Origin: Colias croceus
Taxonomy: Eukaryota; Arthropoda; Insecta; Lepidoptera; Pieridae
DNA length: 64,000 nt
Assembly: GCF_905220415.1 (NCBI RefSeq)
Contig: NC_059564.1
Coordinates: forward strand, 5,716,501 to 5,780,500
Reading direction: 5' to 3'
Part shown: positions 22,169 to 35,400 of the stretch, one piece after another
How the letters are laid out: every line of letters starts with the position of its first letter
Numbering within the stretch: the first letter of the stretch is position 1
Translations under genes and position numbers: made by a program
Notes under the pieces: model-generated
Seen by the model: the letters and a program-made list of their open reading frames with translations, nothing else
The model's database searches: none
What the model was told of the DNA's origin: nothing

Positions 22169-25100
22169 AATTATTGAGGGTAGCTTAAAAAATGTGGGTA
22201 GTTTTTTTTTAATTAAATGCTTTATTCAAAAGGTGATAGTAGTATTGAAACAATAGCACCAAAATTATATAATGAGGGTAGTTTCATTATCTAGTTATAT
22301 AATGATCACAGAACAAATAATTGAGGTTAGAAAGGTCATGTGGTGAGACTGGTACGCCATTCATATTTGAAGATAGAACACAGATAGAAAATACATTGCT
22401 GACAATGTATAGGCACCGTAATAATGGTAATAAAGGAAAAGAAAAAACGGTGACGTTCTTATACGAAGAAAAATCTACATATTATTTTCTTTTTAAAATC
22501 TTTTATATTATGTTCTATGTTAATGATCTGAAAACTACCGTCAGAAAAACTTACGACGGTTGTTTTTTTTAGGTTTATTGTGGGTAGTTTCATATTGTAT
22601 CGAATTTCAGTAAATTTTTTGTGATTTGAAAGTGAGTAGAATTTTTTTTTTGTTATGAGGATAATTTACAAGTACCCTCAAAAATGTATAACTTGTTTGT
22701 ACGGGTTTAAAATTGGTTGTGCCATAAATACTGTTTATATAATCTTGAATTTTGTTATAAACATCTATATATTTTCCAAAAATAGTAAACTAAAAGTATT
22801 TTCGAAGACTGATTATTGTATAAATACATAAAAATTGTTAAAAATGAAGAGTTTTATAGTTGATTTAGAAATTAAGTCGTCCACACACACGCGGTTTAAT
22901 TGTACGTACTACCTATATACAGGGTTACTTGTAAAACACCAGCAACCTCGCAGGACAAGATAGGTCATAGGCGATAGCTAACATCATAAGAAACAACATT
23001 TGTTCTACGACTTTTGATAATTTGTTTGATTTTATTTTCATACAAAAATAAATATTCATTTAATTTTCCGTTTGAATATTATAAACTCTACGCGCATCAC
23101 AAAAATTACGTAAACAAGAAGCGAACGAGAGGGGGAAGGTAGAAATTGAACTTGACTGTCTTGACCTATCTGCGACAGTCAGCGCACTTACAAATGTTAG
23201 GAGAGTACAATAATAGCTTAAAAAATCATTTAAAAATAATTTATTGCGTTATGCCAATAGTTGTAGAACAAATATTATTACTTTTGATATTAGATATCTT
23301 GTTCTGCGAGGTTGCTGGTGTTTTACAAGTAACCCTGTATAAGTGTATACCCTGTGATTAAAATATCAGATTTTACTTACAAAATAGGCAGTTTAAAATA
23401 TAAAATAGCAAAAATACATGTAAGAGTATATTTTTTTGTCGCTTTCAGCACTTTTACAGTGAATGATTTTGAGACGAACTTTATGAACGATCCCTTCGAC
23501 TTAAATGTCTTATTTCAGTGATATAAAAGTATAGGATTTTAAATTCTGACTTAAATTAGTTTAACTATTATATTTCGTAGTGTTTTCTTGTGTAATAACG
23601 CTATATACATAAAAATATACTCTCTTAATTAAAAAAAAATACTTTTTTTAACGTAACTGGTTTTGTATGTAAAATCTGATTAGAATATAGAATATTATTA
23701 TTTTGTTGAAGTGAAACTTCTTTATAGGGGTTGGAAAAAAATTTAGTTTTTCGTTACGCGTGCGGCGTGACATTTTTCGACGTATTTCTGTAAAGTCACA
23801 TATAGTAAATTATTTTTTGAAAAATAAGGTCATAAAGAAGTTTCATTTCTTACGCGTGTACACTAGTACTTACACGCACACATTTTTTTTTTAATTTTAT
23901 ACCAATTATGACGTCATTGTTAGATAGAGATGCATATATCGACAGTATAGTTCTATCTCTATCTAAAAATAATAACGTCGTAAAGCTTGTAGGGTTGTTT
24001 AAAGTTCCTCCCTAATGAACGTTTTTAATGATCTCATAATTATAAATAAAATGTACATATAAAAATTTGGCCAAAAATATTCTTAAAATTCATAAAAAAA
24101 GGTTTCCCTAGTATATTTATATATATTTTTTTGTATCAAATACAAGTAAGTAAGATTTTTCATAACTAGAGGAAGTATGAAAAACGAGGGAAAGCCTCTG
24201 AAATTTCTAAGAATGCTCGGTCTTTCGTTGTTCGCTAGAAGTTTAGTTCAAAATGCGCATTAGTGATTTTTTTTAAATGCTACATTTTCTAAACACAATG
24301 TGCATTTCACTTTTTTTTTTTTTCATTGTAAGTTTAAAATTTTTCGTATTTTTAAGCATTAGACAAAAGTTTTCATTAATTATATTTATTAGTACCTAGT
24401 AAAGCTTTGTTGTATTGTCATTAAGTTTCGTTTTATACGTATTTTTGTTAATAAATGTTTGAAACATGATTTGTCTTTTTCATTTCTCACACTAATTTAC
24501 AAACCCTTGTTATATTTACACGCTATTGAAAATTAAAAATAGTTTGGAAAATCCAAAAGTGCACGCCTCATAATCTCATCCTTTACAATAAAATTGATTA
24601 TTTATAAAGAGTACGTGACTATAAATATAAAAATGAAATAAAATAAAACATTTGGAAAAGTAAAGAAAGCGGTACCGTAATAATTGAGCTATTTTTCTTG
24701 TGGCCCCACCTAGATGTGAAACTGCGCAGGTTTAAGGGACTGACTACCAACTTATTTTTTTAAACCTTGGCTTATAGTATAAAGAATCGAGTTTATAATG
24801 GTGAATTTTGAGTACACTATAAAAAAAAAAAAAAAAGTCGATATTTTTTTTGTTTATTTAATAACAATTAAACCACATCGAATCAGACCCTGAAAAATGA
24901 AAGGGTTCTATTCCTGAGCATACTCAAGCGTAAGAGAAAAAAAAAGACTCGATTAGTAAAGTATTTCGGTCGCTATCGTGTTAACAAGAAAAAGGATCCG
25001 CACATACAGACACACGGACGTCCAAGACAGAACTTTTTTAAACTGTTTTTTAACTAGTTTAAATAACAAAAATGACATCAAAAATATCATGAACGTTAAA

Positions 25101-25891
25101 AATAGTGTTTTTTCTTAATATGTGTGTGTATGTATTATCTTACAAGTGCAATGTATGATACATAAAGACATTTTAAGTTTGAAAAATCCAAGGAAAAATC
25201 AGATGTTTTGCGCGAAGTGACAGTAGTACCCACCTCAACGCTTCGCTTATGAGGCGTGCAATAAATATTTATAAATTTAAAAGTGCACGACTCATTATTC
25301 TCATTCTTTCGATGAAAAGAAGAATGAATTTTCCCTTTTCTATTTCTAGTTTAATTTTCTTGAATAATGTGCATTTTTTGGATATTATGTAGATTACCAA
25401 ACGTGTTATTAATTAAAATATAGTTTTTGGAACCAACAAACACGGCAAAACGAATTTTTCTATCATAGAGAGCTCTCTGCTTCGCATAGTCGTGATTCTC
25501 AGTTATACATCCTTCCTCTATGGTCGTGATCCCGTAGCGTGCACCCCACGGCCTACGTGCACCACAGAACAAGTAATATTAACTTATTTCATTGCTTCTG
25601 CTTCCTTATTAATTTATTATTAACTCAATATGTTATACAAATATAAATTTCTAGCACACTCTAATATTTCGACTCTCACTATAATTACATAGAAAGAAAA
25701 TTCATTAACGCGTTAGCTTCGCAAATCAGTTAAAACGATTGCATTTGGCTGTTTGCTTGTTTACGTTCCGCCTTCCGCTATTAAAAAGTTACAACTGTAA
25801 ACATTTGCATTCGTCACGTCAAATCATCAAATGTCAGTGTCAACGCGGCATTGTTGTGAACGCGGCGTTCGCGTGATAAACAAATCGAAAT
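22169..25891. other. Intergenic region between the unknown gene and the GalNAc-transferase
   Basis: It contains a TATA-flanked MITE (22920-23337) and an AGTGAAACTTCTTT-type element (about 23707-23890). A pair of diverged blocks with aaaagtgcacg and ctcat lies near 24555 and 25281. The last 150 bp before 25892 should be the 5' UTR and promoter of the transferase. No further gene is visible. Confidence 0.65.
22920..23337. mobile_element. MITE with 44-bp terminal inverted repeats, 418 bp
   Basis: The ends are inverted repeats starting CAGGGTTACTTGTAAAACAC, matching over about 44 bp with one mismatch seen. TATA occurs on both outer flanks (22916-22919 and 23338-23341), giving a TA or TATA target duplication. 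There is no transposase. The near-perfect ends suggest a recent insertion. Confidence 0.75.
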
Positions 25892-28800
25892 ATGAAATTG
25901 CCGGTCCGAAAATGTTATTATGTGGCAAAAGTTAGTTTCTGTTTAATGCTAGTAGTTGTATTGTTAAGTTTGTTTGAGCAATGGCGTGGCAAAAAGCGTT
26001 CTGTGGGAGCACAAGTGACGAATCTTAACGATGAGTACGAAAGAGAAATCAGGGAAGATGAAGATCGAATTGTCCCTGGACTTGGGGAAGGTGGTGAAGC
26101 TGCTCATTTGTTCGGTGAAGACAAGCGGCTCGGCGAAGAATCTGAGAAAAAACTGGCCATTAACGTGTATTTAAGTGATAGAATCGCGTATAATAGAACT
26201 TTAAAAGGTAAGTGTTGATTTACAGTTAGAATGTACTTAATTATTCTACACCGGTATCATTGAAGTCTATATTGGGTAGCTAGGGCTTGTGGTAGAGTTA
26301 GGGACATTAACAGGTTTAATTTAAATTAAGAATAATTTTTAAAATAAGAAACAGAATTGATAATAAATATGTTAACAATTATTATTTATTTGAAGTTGTT
26401 TTACCTGCGAGTTCTTATTCTTAAATTGAATATAAAAACATGTTAGAGTTCAGTAATGCTTACTTTATGGAAATTTTTTTCTATATTTTGTTGTTTGTGT
26501 TGATAGAGGATCTAGGACATTTTCATTCAAATTTTTATTTCAATACAACTTTGGTCAATTTAATAAAATTATAGTTAACTGTAATACATTATTTTTAAAT
26601 AGAAAAAATGCAATATAAGCAATCTATTATCGCCAAAATGTATAGGAAGTAAGACACAAAACTATAAATTTTGTCACTGACTGGTCTTTTTGTAACCCAG
26701 GATCCAGGCAAATACTTCAAAAAATATTTACACAGTTGAGATAGTTGTAGCGACTACACACTTACCTGCATTTTACCCATGAGTTAAGATTGCAATAAGC
26801 ATGTAGTATCACTACTCACTACATAGTATAAAACAAAGTCACTTTCTCTGTCCCTATGTCCCTTTTTATGCTTAAATCTTTAAAACTATGCAACGGATTT
26901 TGATGTGTTTTTTTTTTAATAGATAGAGTGATTCAACAGGAAGGTTTTAGTATATAATTTATTAGGTTTCAGCCGCCGCGGGCGGTAGGCTAGTCATAGT
27001 ATATAAGTCATGTTTTACGAAAAATAAATCAGACGTTATAACATCTTGCCTCATTATTTTATTGCCCATAACCAATTTAAGCAAAATAGGCATTGCATTA
27101 TGTTTCACTTATATTATACTCACATTTACAGACCATCGAAACCCAGCATGCAAGCGCGTAGTTTACGACGCGGAGTTACCATCGGCTTCCGTTATCCTGA
27201 TCTTCCACAACGAACCATACTCGGTAGTTGTGCGAACAATATGGAGTGTGATAAACAGTGTGCGGCGAGATCGGCCGTGGTTCGCAAAGGCTAATTTTAT
27301 TGAGAGGGATTCAGGACGGAAAATGGTCCTTGGTAAGATTATTTTAATCAGTCATTTAAACTCAAACTCAAACTCAAACATTCATTTATTCAATTAGACT
27401 ACTATTTAGTAGCACTTTCGAATCGTCATTACATAAGTATTTTTAACATTTACCACCGATTCGGAAAGCAGTATCTATGGAGAAGAATCGGCAAGAAACT
27501 CCATAGTTGCTCTTTTAAAATCATTTATAATACTTACATATATTTTAACTTTGTGTTTATAACTTATACATCCAGAGAGTTGAACATCACCAAAAGGCAT
27601 TTGATGGTGTTCAACTATCTCTGTAAAACAAATGAACTACAGTATTTTATAAGTTTACCTTAAAAAAATTACCAACTTTCTTGTCGAAGTAATTTATTCT
27701 ATGTACCACTCTTACAAAATATTATTTTAACTCCTGTAGTGATAATAATATTTTTTTAACAAAGTAAAAGAAATAGTCAAAATTTATACACCCGCAGGCT
27801 ACCCTGGACAAGATCCTGCATCCCCATATGTATATTTAAAAGAAATAATACTAGTAGATGATAATTCCACTCTACCAGAGCTCAAGGGAAAGTTGAGTTA
27901 TTACATACAAACCAGACTGCCGCCAGACCTTATTAAAATATTAAGGTTACCTGATCGGTAAGTAATAATAAGCTTATGATATTTATTTTATAATTTTCTA
28001 TTGGTAAAGTACTTCATTTTATTTTTATAGACTAAAATTTTAATATTGCATAAGAAATATGGCAAAATTAGTGAAGAATGTATTTTATGTAATTTTACGC
28101 CTGTGTTTGTGGATAGTTATTGAGGATTTTGTGTACATAATAATATGTTTACATCCATATTATGATTATGGACAAAATATTTGTGCCCTGCGGTTTTGTG
28201 CCCTGTTGCTATTAGTGTGATGATATATAGCCTTCCTCGATAAATGGGCTATCTAACAGCGAAATAATTTTTCAAATAGCACCAGTAGTTCCAGAGATTA
28301 GCGGGTTCAAACAAACTCTTCAGCTTTATAATATTAGTATAGATAAGTTAAACTTACGATGAAATTGATTATAACATTTCACTTTCAATAAAAAAACAAA
28401 TATTAATAAAAATAAAGTTAGATTCGCATACAGAATGCTAACAAAGATATCAGGGTAGGTTTAACCCGCGCAAGATTGGAGGGTAGTCGGAAATCAACAG
28501 CACATGTCATGGTATTCCTCGACGCTCATTGTGAAGCCAACACCGACTGGCTACGGCCGCTTTTACACCGAATAAAGACGAATCGAACGGCCGTTGTTAC
28601 GCCGCTCATTGATATGCTCGATCAAACTACGTTTGAGTATCAGAGCGGACATGTGACTAAATTTGAGGTTAGGATGCTTTTAATGATGTTTGGGGGTAGT
28701 ATTAAGTAGTGGGGTTTTCTGTATTTAGACGATTATTAAATAATAAATATTTTTTACTACTTAATTACAGTACTAATGTAATTTGTCAGTTAGAGTTTTT

Positions 28801-31800
28801 TGAGTGGTGTATTTGAATTTTGAAATAACGGTTCTATTTAGAGTTAGTTATACATAAATCCATTCGAGTACATAATGTAAATGTAGCGTTTTTGTTTGGG
28901 ATTCACTACGGGAGATTGTAGTACATATTTATATTGAAAGCACAGACTGAAGTAAAAAAATAAGTTGTTAATGCATAATTATTTATTTATTCATAAATAA
29001 AATTTTGGGGTGTCATGGCCATATAACACCTTTTGGCCAAAGCCAACCTCACCTGCTCGTGGTGCACCCTGCTGGTCTACAAACGAGGCTCTGGCGATTA
29101 GTTTAGAGTGGTAGAACTACAGCTGCATACACTCTCTGTATGTAGCACGAACGGGCTGTAGTTCGTCCGGGGCAGGACCACTACCTCACAGGAAACCGGC
29201 GTGAAGCATTAATTTGCGTTTCGCATTGGGTGAGTGAGGAATCCGGTAGCCCATTCCCCCCCCCCCTCCCTTTAAGCATCATGGCAGCGGTTTTTAACAG
29301 AAATTTACCCCAGGAGGGTACCAGCTCCATTGATGCTGGAGAATCCCTCCCTGAACAATCTTGTTCGGGCCGCCCTACGTATTCTGGGGAGGGCAAAATA
29401 CCGCTCGTTACCTCCTTACCAGGCAAAAAGAGCAGAAAGACCAGCGCACCCCTTTCCACGCTCCGCGTTGACTTTTGCAATATCAGGGGTATTCATTCTA
29501 ACATCAACGCCGTGCATTACCACCTTGAAACGGCGAAGCCGGCCTTACTGTTTCTAACCGAAACTCAGATATCTTCACCGTCTGATGCATCATACCTTAG
29601 TTACCCAGGCTTTAGCTTGGAGCACAATTTTCTACCCCGCGCTGGTGTATGCACTTATATCCGGGAAGATATCTGCTTTCGTCGCCTTGGTCATCTTGAA
29701 GGTAGGGACCTTTCCATCCTTTGGCTGCGTGTGGAATGCGACGACCACCCGCGCATCTATGCGTGCCTCTATAGGTCCCATAGCGGAAACGACGAATCGG
29801 ACCGACTCTTTGAGCACATTCAGTCGTCGGTTGACACCGTGCTTAATCAGACTCCTGCTGCAGAAATTGTTGTCCTTGGCGACTTCAATGCTCATCATGC
29901 TGAATTTCTCAAGTCACGAACAACCGACCACGCAGGCAGATCTGTACACGACTTCGCTCTTGCCTATAACCTCACTCAATTGGTATCATCGCCCACGCGA
30001 ATTCCCGATATTGAGGACCATACGCCTTCTTTGTTGGACCTTCTGCTGACTTCCCATCCGGAGGGCTACCAGGTAAATGTCGATGCTCCTATGGGCTCTT
30101 CCGACCACTGCCTAGTCCGGAGTTCAGTGCCAATCTTGCGCCGACCTCGGCCTCCACGTGCAGGCCACCGTCGCGTTTGGCACTATAAGTCTGCAGATTG
30201 GGATGGGATGCGTACTTTCTTCTCATCATATCCCTGGAGTCGAGTTTGTTTCTCCGCGAATGATCCTAGTGCGTGTGCTGACTCTGTCGCCGATGTGGTG
30301 CTTCAGGGAATGGAGCTCTTTGTTCCAAACTCCGTTGTTCCCGTGGGTGGCAAGTCCCAGCCTTGGTTTGGTCGCTCTTGCAAATCGGCATCTCGCCGTA
30401 AACAAGATTGCTACCAGGCCTGGGCCAATGCACTCGCATCTAGTGATCCAAACGCCCGTACATTGAAAAGAGAATTAAACTCGGCTTCTAGGTCCTTCAA
30501 GAAGGCTATTGCAAGAGCGAAGGCAGAGCACATTGCTAAGCTTGGCGAAAAACTTGCCCTACTTCCTTCGGGAACTCGAGCCTTTTGGGCCCTCGCTAAA
30601 GCTGTGCAAGGGAATTTTTGTCAGCCGTCCCTACCATCTCTGCGCATGGAGAATGACTCGTTGGCCCACACAGCAAAGGAGAAAGCCGACCTTCTTGGCT
30701 CTCTATTCGCTGCTAACTCGACGCTGGACGACACAGGGTACTTACCACCTACCATTCCACGATGTGATGCCTCTATGCCCGACATTCGTTTTAGTCAGAG
30801 AGCAGTGCGTAAAGCACTCCTTTCCCTGGACGTCCATAAGTCAAGTGGCCCTGACGGTATTCCTCCCATAGTGCTTAAGATGTGCGCACCTGAATTGGCT
30901 CCGATTCTCACGCGACTTTTCCGGCACTCCTACTCTACAGGCGTTGTCCCGAACTCATGGAAGACAGCTTTAGTGCATCCTATCCCGAAAAAGGGCGATC
31001 GCTCAGACCCGTCCAATTATCGACCTATAGCTATCACTTCCTTGCTCTCCAAGATAATGGAATCCATTATCAATCGCCAGTTGCTGAAGTATCTGGAGGA
31101 GCACCAGCTGATCTGTGACCGTCAGTACGGATTCCGTCACGGACGATCGGCTGGTGATCTTCTAGTATATTTAACTCATCGTTGGGCGGAGGCGATTGAG
31201 AGCAAGGGTGAAGCGTTGGCGGTCAGTTTGGACATAGCGAAAGCCTTTGATCGGGTCTGGCACAAAGCGCTTCTTTCGAAGCTTTCTTCCTATGGGCTTC
31301 CCGAGAAATTTTGCCGATGGGTCACCAGTTTTCTCACTGAGCGTAGTATGAAAGTCGTGGTCGACGGTTCATGCTCCGAACCTAAGCTCGTGAATGCTGG
31401 TGTACCACAGGGCTGCGTTCTGTCTCCCACACTGTTTCTTCTGCATATCAATGATTTGCTGCGCATTAGCAGCATTCATTGCTATGCAGATGACAGTACG
31501 TGTGATGCAGTTTATGCCGGCCGCAGCAATATTTCTCGGGATCGCGTCACTGAGTGCCGGAACGATCTTGTGTCTGTAATCGAAACTTCCTTAGATGAAG
31601 TCTCGAATTGGGGTCGAATTAACCTGGTCCAATTTAACCCCAATAAGACACAAGTCTGCGCATTTACCGCCAAGAAGAATCCCTTTATCGTGACTCCCGT
31701 TTTTCAAAGTACTCCTCTAAAAGCCACAGCCAGTATCGGAATTCTTGGACTCGAAATCTCGAGTGATGTGCAGTTCTCCTGTCATCTGGAAGGTAAAGCT

Positions 31801-32418
31801 AAGTTAGCTTCGCAGAAACTAGGTGTACTCTGTAGAGCGGGGCAGTATTTCACTCCGAGCCATCGCCTTAACCTTTACAAGGCGCAAGTCAGGCCGCATA
31901 TGGAATACTGCTCCCATCTCTGGGCCGGTGCACCTCAACAGTATCTCCTTCCATTTGACCGAATTCAACGGAGAGCTGTGCGACTCGTTGGCGAGCCAAG
32001 TCTAACCGATCGGCTTGATTCTTTGGCACTGCGTAGAGAAGTCGCTTCCTTATGCGTCTTCTACCGCATTTACCATGGGGAGTGCTCTGAAGAACTGTTT
32101 GGTACACTGCCTGCTGCTGAATTCCACCATCGTACGGCACGTCATAAGCTGAAATTCCATCCACACCATCTGGACAGCTGGCGATCAACGACTGTTCGCT
32201 TTAGAAGAAGTTTTTTGCCTCGTGCTACCGAAATTTGGAATCAGCTCCCGCGGGCAGTGTTTCCAATGAGTTACGATTTGGGGACCTTCAAGAAAAGAGC
32301 GTACACCTATCTTAAAGGCCGGCAACACACTCGCTATACCCCTGGTATTGTGGGTGCAAGTGGGCGACGATGATCATTTACCATCAGATGACTCGTCTGC
32401 TCGTTTGCCTGCTCTTCC

Positions 32419-32453
<35 letters not shown>

Positions 32454-35400
32454 AAAGTTAGTGCATAGTGTGTACATAGTAGTTAGTATTAGTAGGTATA
32501 TAATTACCATGACAAGAGGATATAACGAGTAATTATAAAAGTTTTCTTCGAAAGTTGCATTTAGCAAGCTTGCAAAATTCAGAGTAAAAAATGAATAACT
32601 ATTGGACCTGCACAAGGGTATAAAAGAGTAATTCTCCGAAGTACTGTTAAAAATTGTGGGATTAAACAAATAATTTCTGGGTACAGTGTCGGTCTGACTC
32701 GGGCGCGATTGGCCGGCGCGCGATACGCGAAGGGCGAAGTCCTAGTGTTCCTAGACGCGCATTGCGAAGCCCAAACCGACTGGCTCAGACCTCTACTACA
32801 GAGGGTCAAAGATGAACCGCATACAGTGGTCGTGCCTATCATAGACGTGATCGAAGCGTCCAATTTTTATTATAGCGTTCAAGATGCGGTCACTTTTCAG
32901 GTGCGATTTAAATGGTCTTTTTTCACATTTTTTTACGGTCACTACTTTTTTCGCTATTTTTTGTGGTCACCAATTTTTTCGGCTAGTTGTATATTGTGTG
33001 TTCTTTTATTCACTGTTTACTTTTCGTTCTTATTTTTGGTTTTTCCTTTGTGCACGGAAATGGCTATAGAGAGGATGATTTTTGTAATTTGTATTTGTAA
33101 ATACATATTTAGTAGCTCACATGTATGTAGGTTTTTTTGCTGTGTAGGAAAAGCATTAGTAGATGTTATGTAGGCATAATTTGTTCTGTAGTTCGACGAA
33201 TGAGAAGTTGTTTAAATAGATAATAGTTTTATTAGTTACACAACGCAACATACATAGTTAAATTGATCTTTTTTTAATTTTGTTGTTAAATATAATATTT
33301 GTTTCAGGACAGTTCAGTCGCGATGATATGATATTTTTCATCTATATTTCGATGCCAATTAAGCTTGTAAAGGAGAGTTAGAGTTTAAAAATCATTTCCC
33401 ATATCGTTGTACATAATTTACAAACATGCTTCGTTTATAAACACAACCTTTGAGCACGTGTTTTCTTATCCATGTTTTGTTTTCTCAATCACGTTTTGTT
33501 TTTGCACCCTTGTATGTGTGTGTGGGTTCCGTAGTGTGTTTGTATGTGTGTGTAGATAATTATGTAGATATATAGTTGTAGAAATTGTTTATAAATACAC
33601 GCGCTTTTCGTGCAAACTTTGTTTATATATAAATTTCTACCCTATATGTCATTGAGTTTTCGTCAATAAGTACCGACTGTATTCATGTTTTTTCGCCTAC
33701 CGTCATCATCTTTTGTTTACTTACGTCTAATGTTTAAAGCGCCTTATTCACGGTCCATCCCGGACCAGGTCCAGGACCGTGAATATGGCGCTTAATTCTA
33801 AAAGTATGTTTTTTCGTATATTTTAATTCGTAGGTAATACTTAAAGTAGGCAATACGCAGTCATAAATTGTACTGTGAACAATTATGTCGTAATTTAATT
33901 TCACGCCATTAATTATTTAATTCTACGCTCGTTAATGAATATTTCACACCTTAGCAAGAATATGAGGACGTCATAATTTATGAATTATGAACTCCAATAC
34001 TCCGGTTATAGCATTAATAAGTAAATAATTTCGGGAGATGTATTATTAATTTTGATAAATAATAAATAATTCGTCTAGTCTTCTTATAAGGGGAATTCCC
34101 AGTCTCCATAAAAAATGCTTAATAAATAAAAAAATATAAATACATAACCTAATTATAAATCTATAATTATTTAATCTCTAAATACAAACTTGGGAAATTC
34201 AGGTTTGAGCATTTTTGTAAATTATAGCTTATATCCAATCTAGGGATAAGGTCAATAGGTAAACTAAATTGGGAATGTGTAGATGCTGTATTAAACATTA
34301 TAAACAATAAATAATAAATAAATAAATAATAAATAAATATTATAGGACATTTAAATATTACACAAATCGACCTACTCCCACAGTAAGCTCAATTAAGGCT
34401 TGTGTTGTGGGTACTAGGCGACGATAAATATAATATTTAATAAATACATATATATAGATAATAACACCCAGACCCAAGAACAAATAATGGAGTTCATCAC
34501 ACAAATATTTGCCCTGACCGGGGATCGAACCCGGGACCGTCGCGTCGGCTCAGTAGGCAGTTACTTTACCACTGCGCCAACCGCGTCGTCAACAATCAAC
34601 GAATCATCCACGAATTGTTTCAAAAGTTTCTAAAGAGTGTTTATTTCGTAACATTTACAAATACAATTTAAAATCTATTACATTATGTTATTTTAATTGA
34701 GCAATGAGAAAAACAATAGCCACGTAATTGTTTATTTCTTTCATTTATTTATTTCATAAAAAGCTTTTAGTAAGTCGTAGACATAGTGCTATCACAATAA
34801 TTATAGGCAACCACCACTAACTAACATAACATTAAATCCAAGACACACAGTCTGCAGCTAACAGCAGCAATTATTACATAAACCGTACCTATTTGCTATA
34901 CATATCGTCGCCCGTACAGACAGGGCCTAATGCGTGCACGCATGCGCGGTGCCCGTGCTGCCCGCGGCCACGTGCTCGTATTCCTCGACGCGCACTGCGA
35001 GGCGGGCGCTGATTGGCTGCGGCCGCTACTGCAGCGGGTCGCACACAAACGTGACGCGGTACTTACCCCGCTAATCGACGTCATTGATCAGACCACGTTT
35101 CAGCTGGAGGCAGCTGAACAGTTTCAGGTTATAGGCTTTTGTGCATGGAGGTTAACGGTTGTGTGGTATAGGTATTTGAAGTTGTTATAATCAATGTAAT
35201 TGATCAAACTGCTGTGCAATTAGAAGTTGAACAGTATGAGTTGGCTCGGTCGTTGACGTACAATAAACAACTAAACTCACAATCACGTTCGAAAATTACT
35301 ACACTATGCGTTTTAATAGGCATAGTTGAGTGTATAGTTGTGTACAATAGACTTTGAACTTTACTGCCACGTAATAAGGCATATTTTAATGAATTCAACA

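Noticed and set aside
29230..29280. Upstream GTG start for the CR1/Jockey-like ORF
   Set aside because: The first ATG in frame is at 29281 and the endonuclease domain begins well after it.
32709..33173. 154-codon ORF as a stand-alone gene
   Set aside because: Only the first part (to 32900) is coding, as alternative exon 4b; the rest is read-through into intron.
34500..34590. tRNA gene on the minus strand
   Set aside because: The head is followed by a SINE body shared with the copy at 38795; it is a SINE promoter region.
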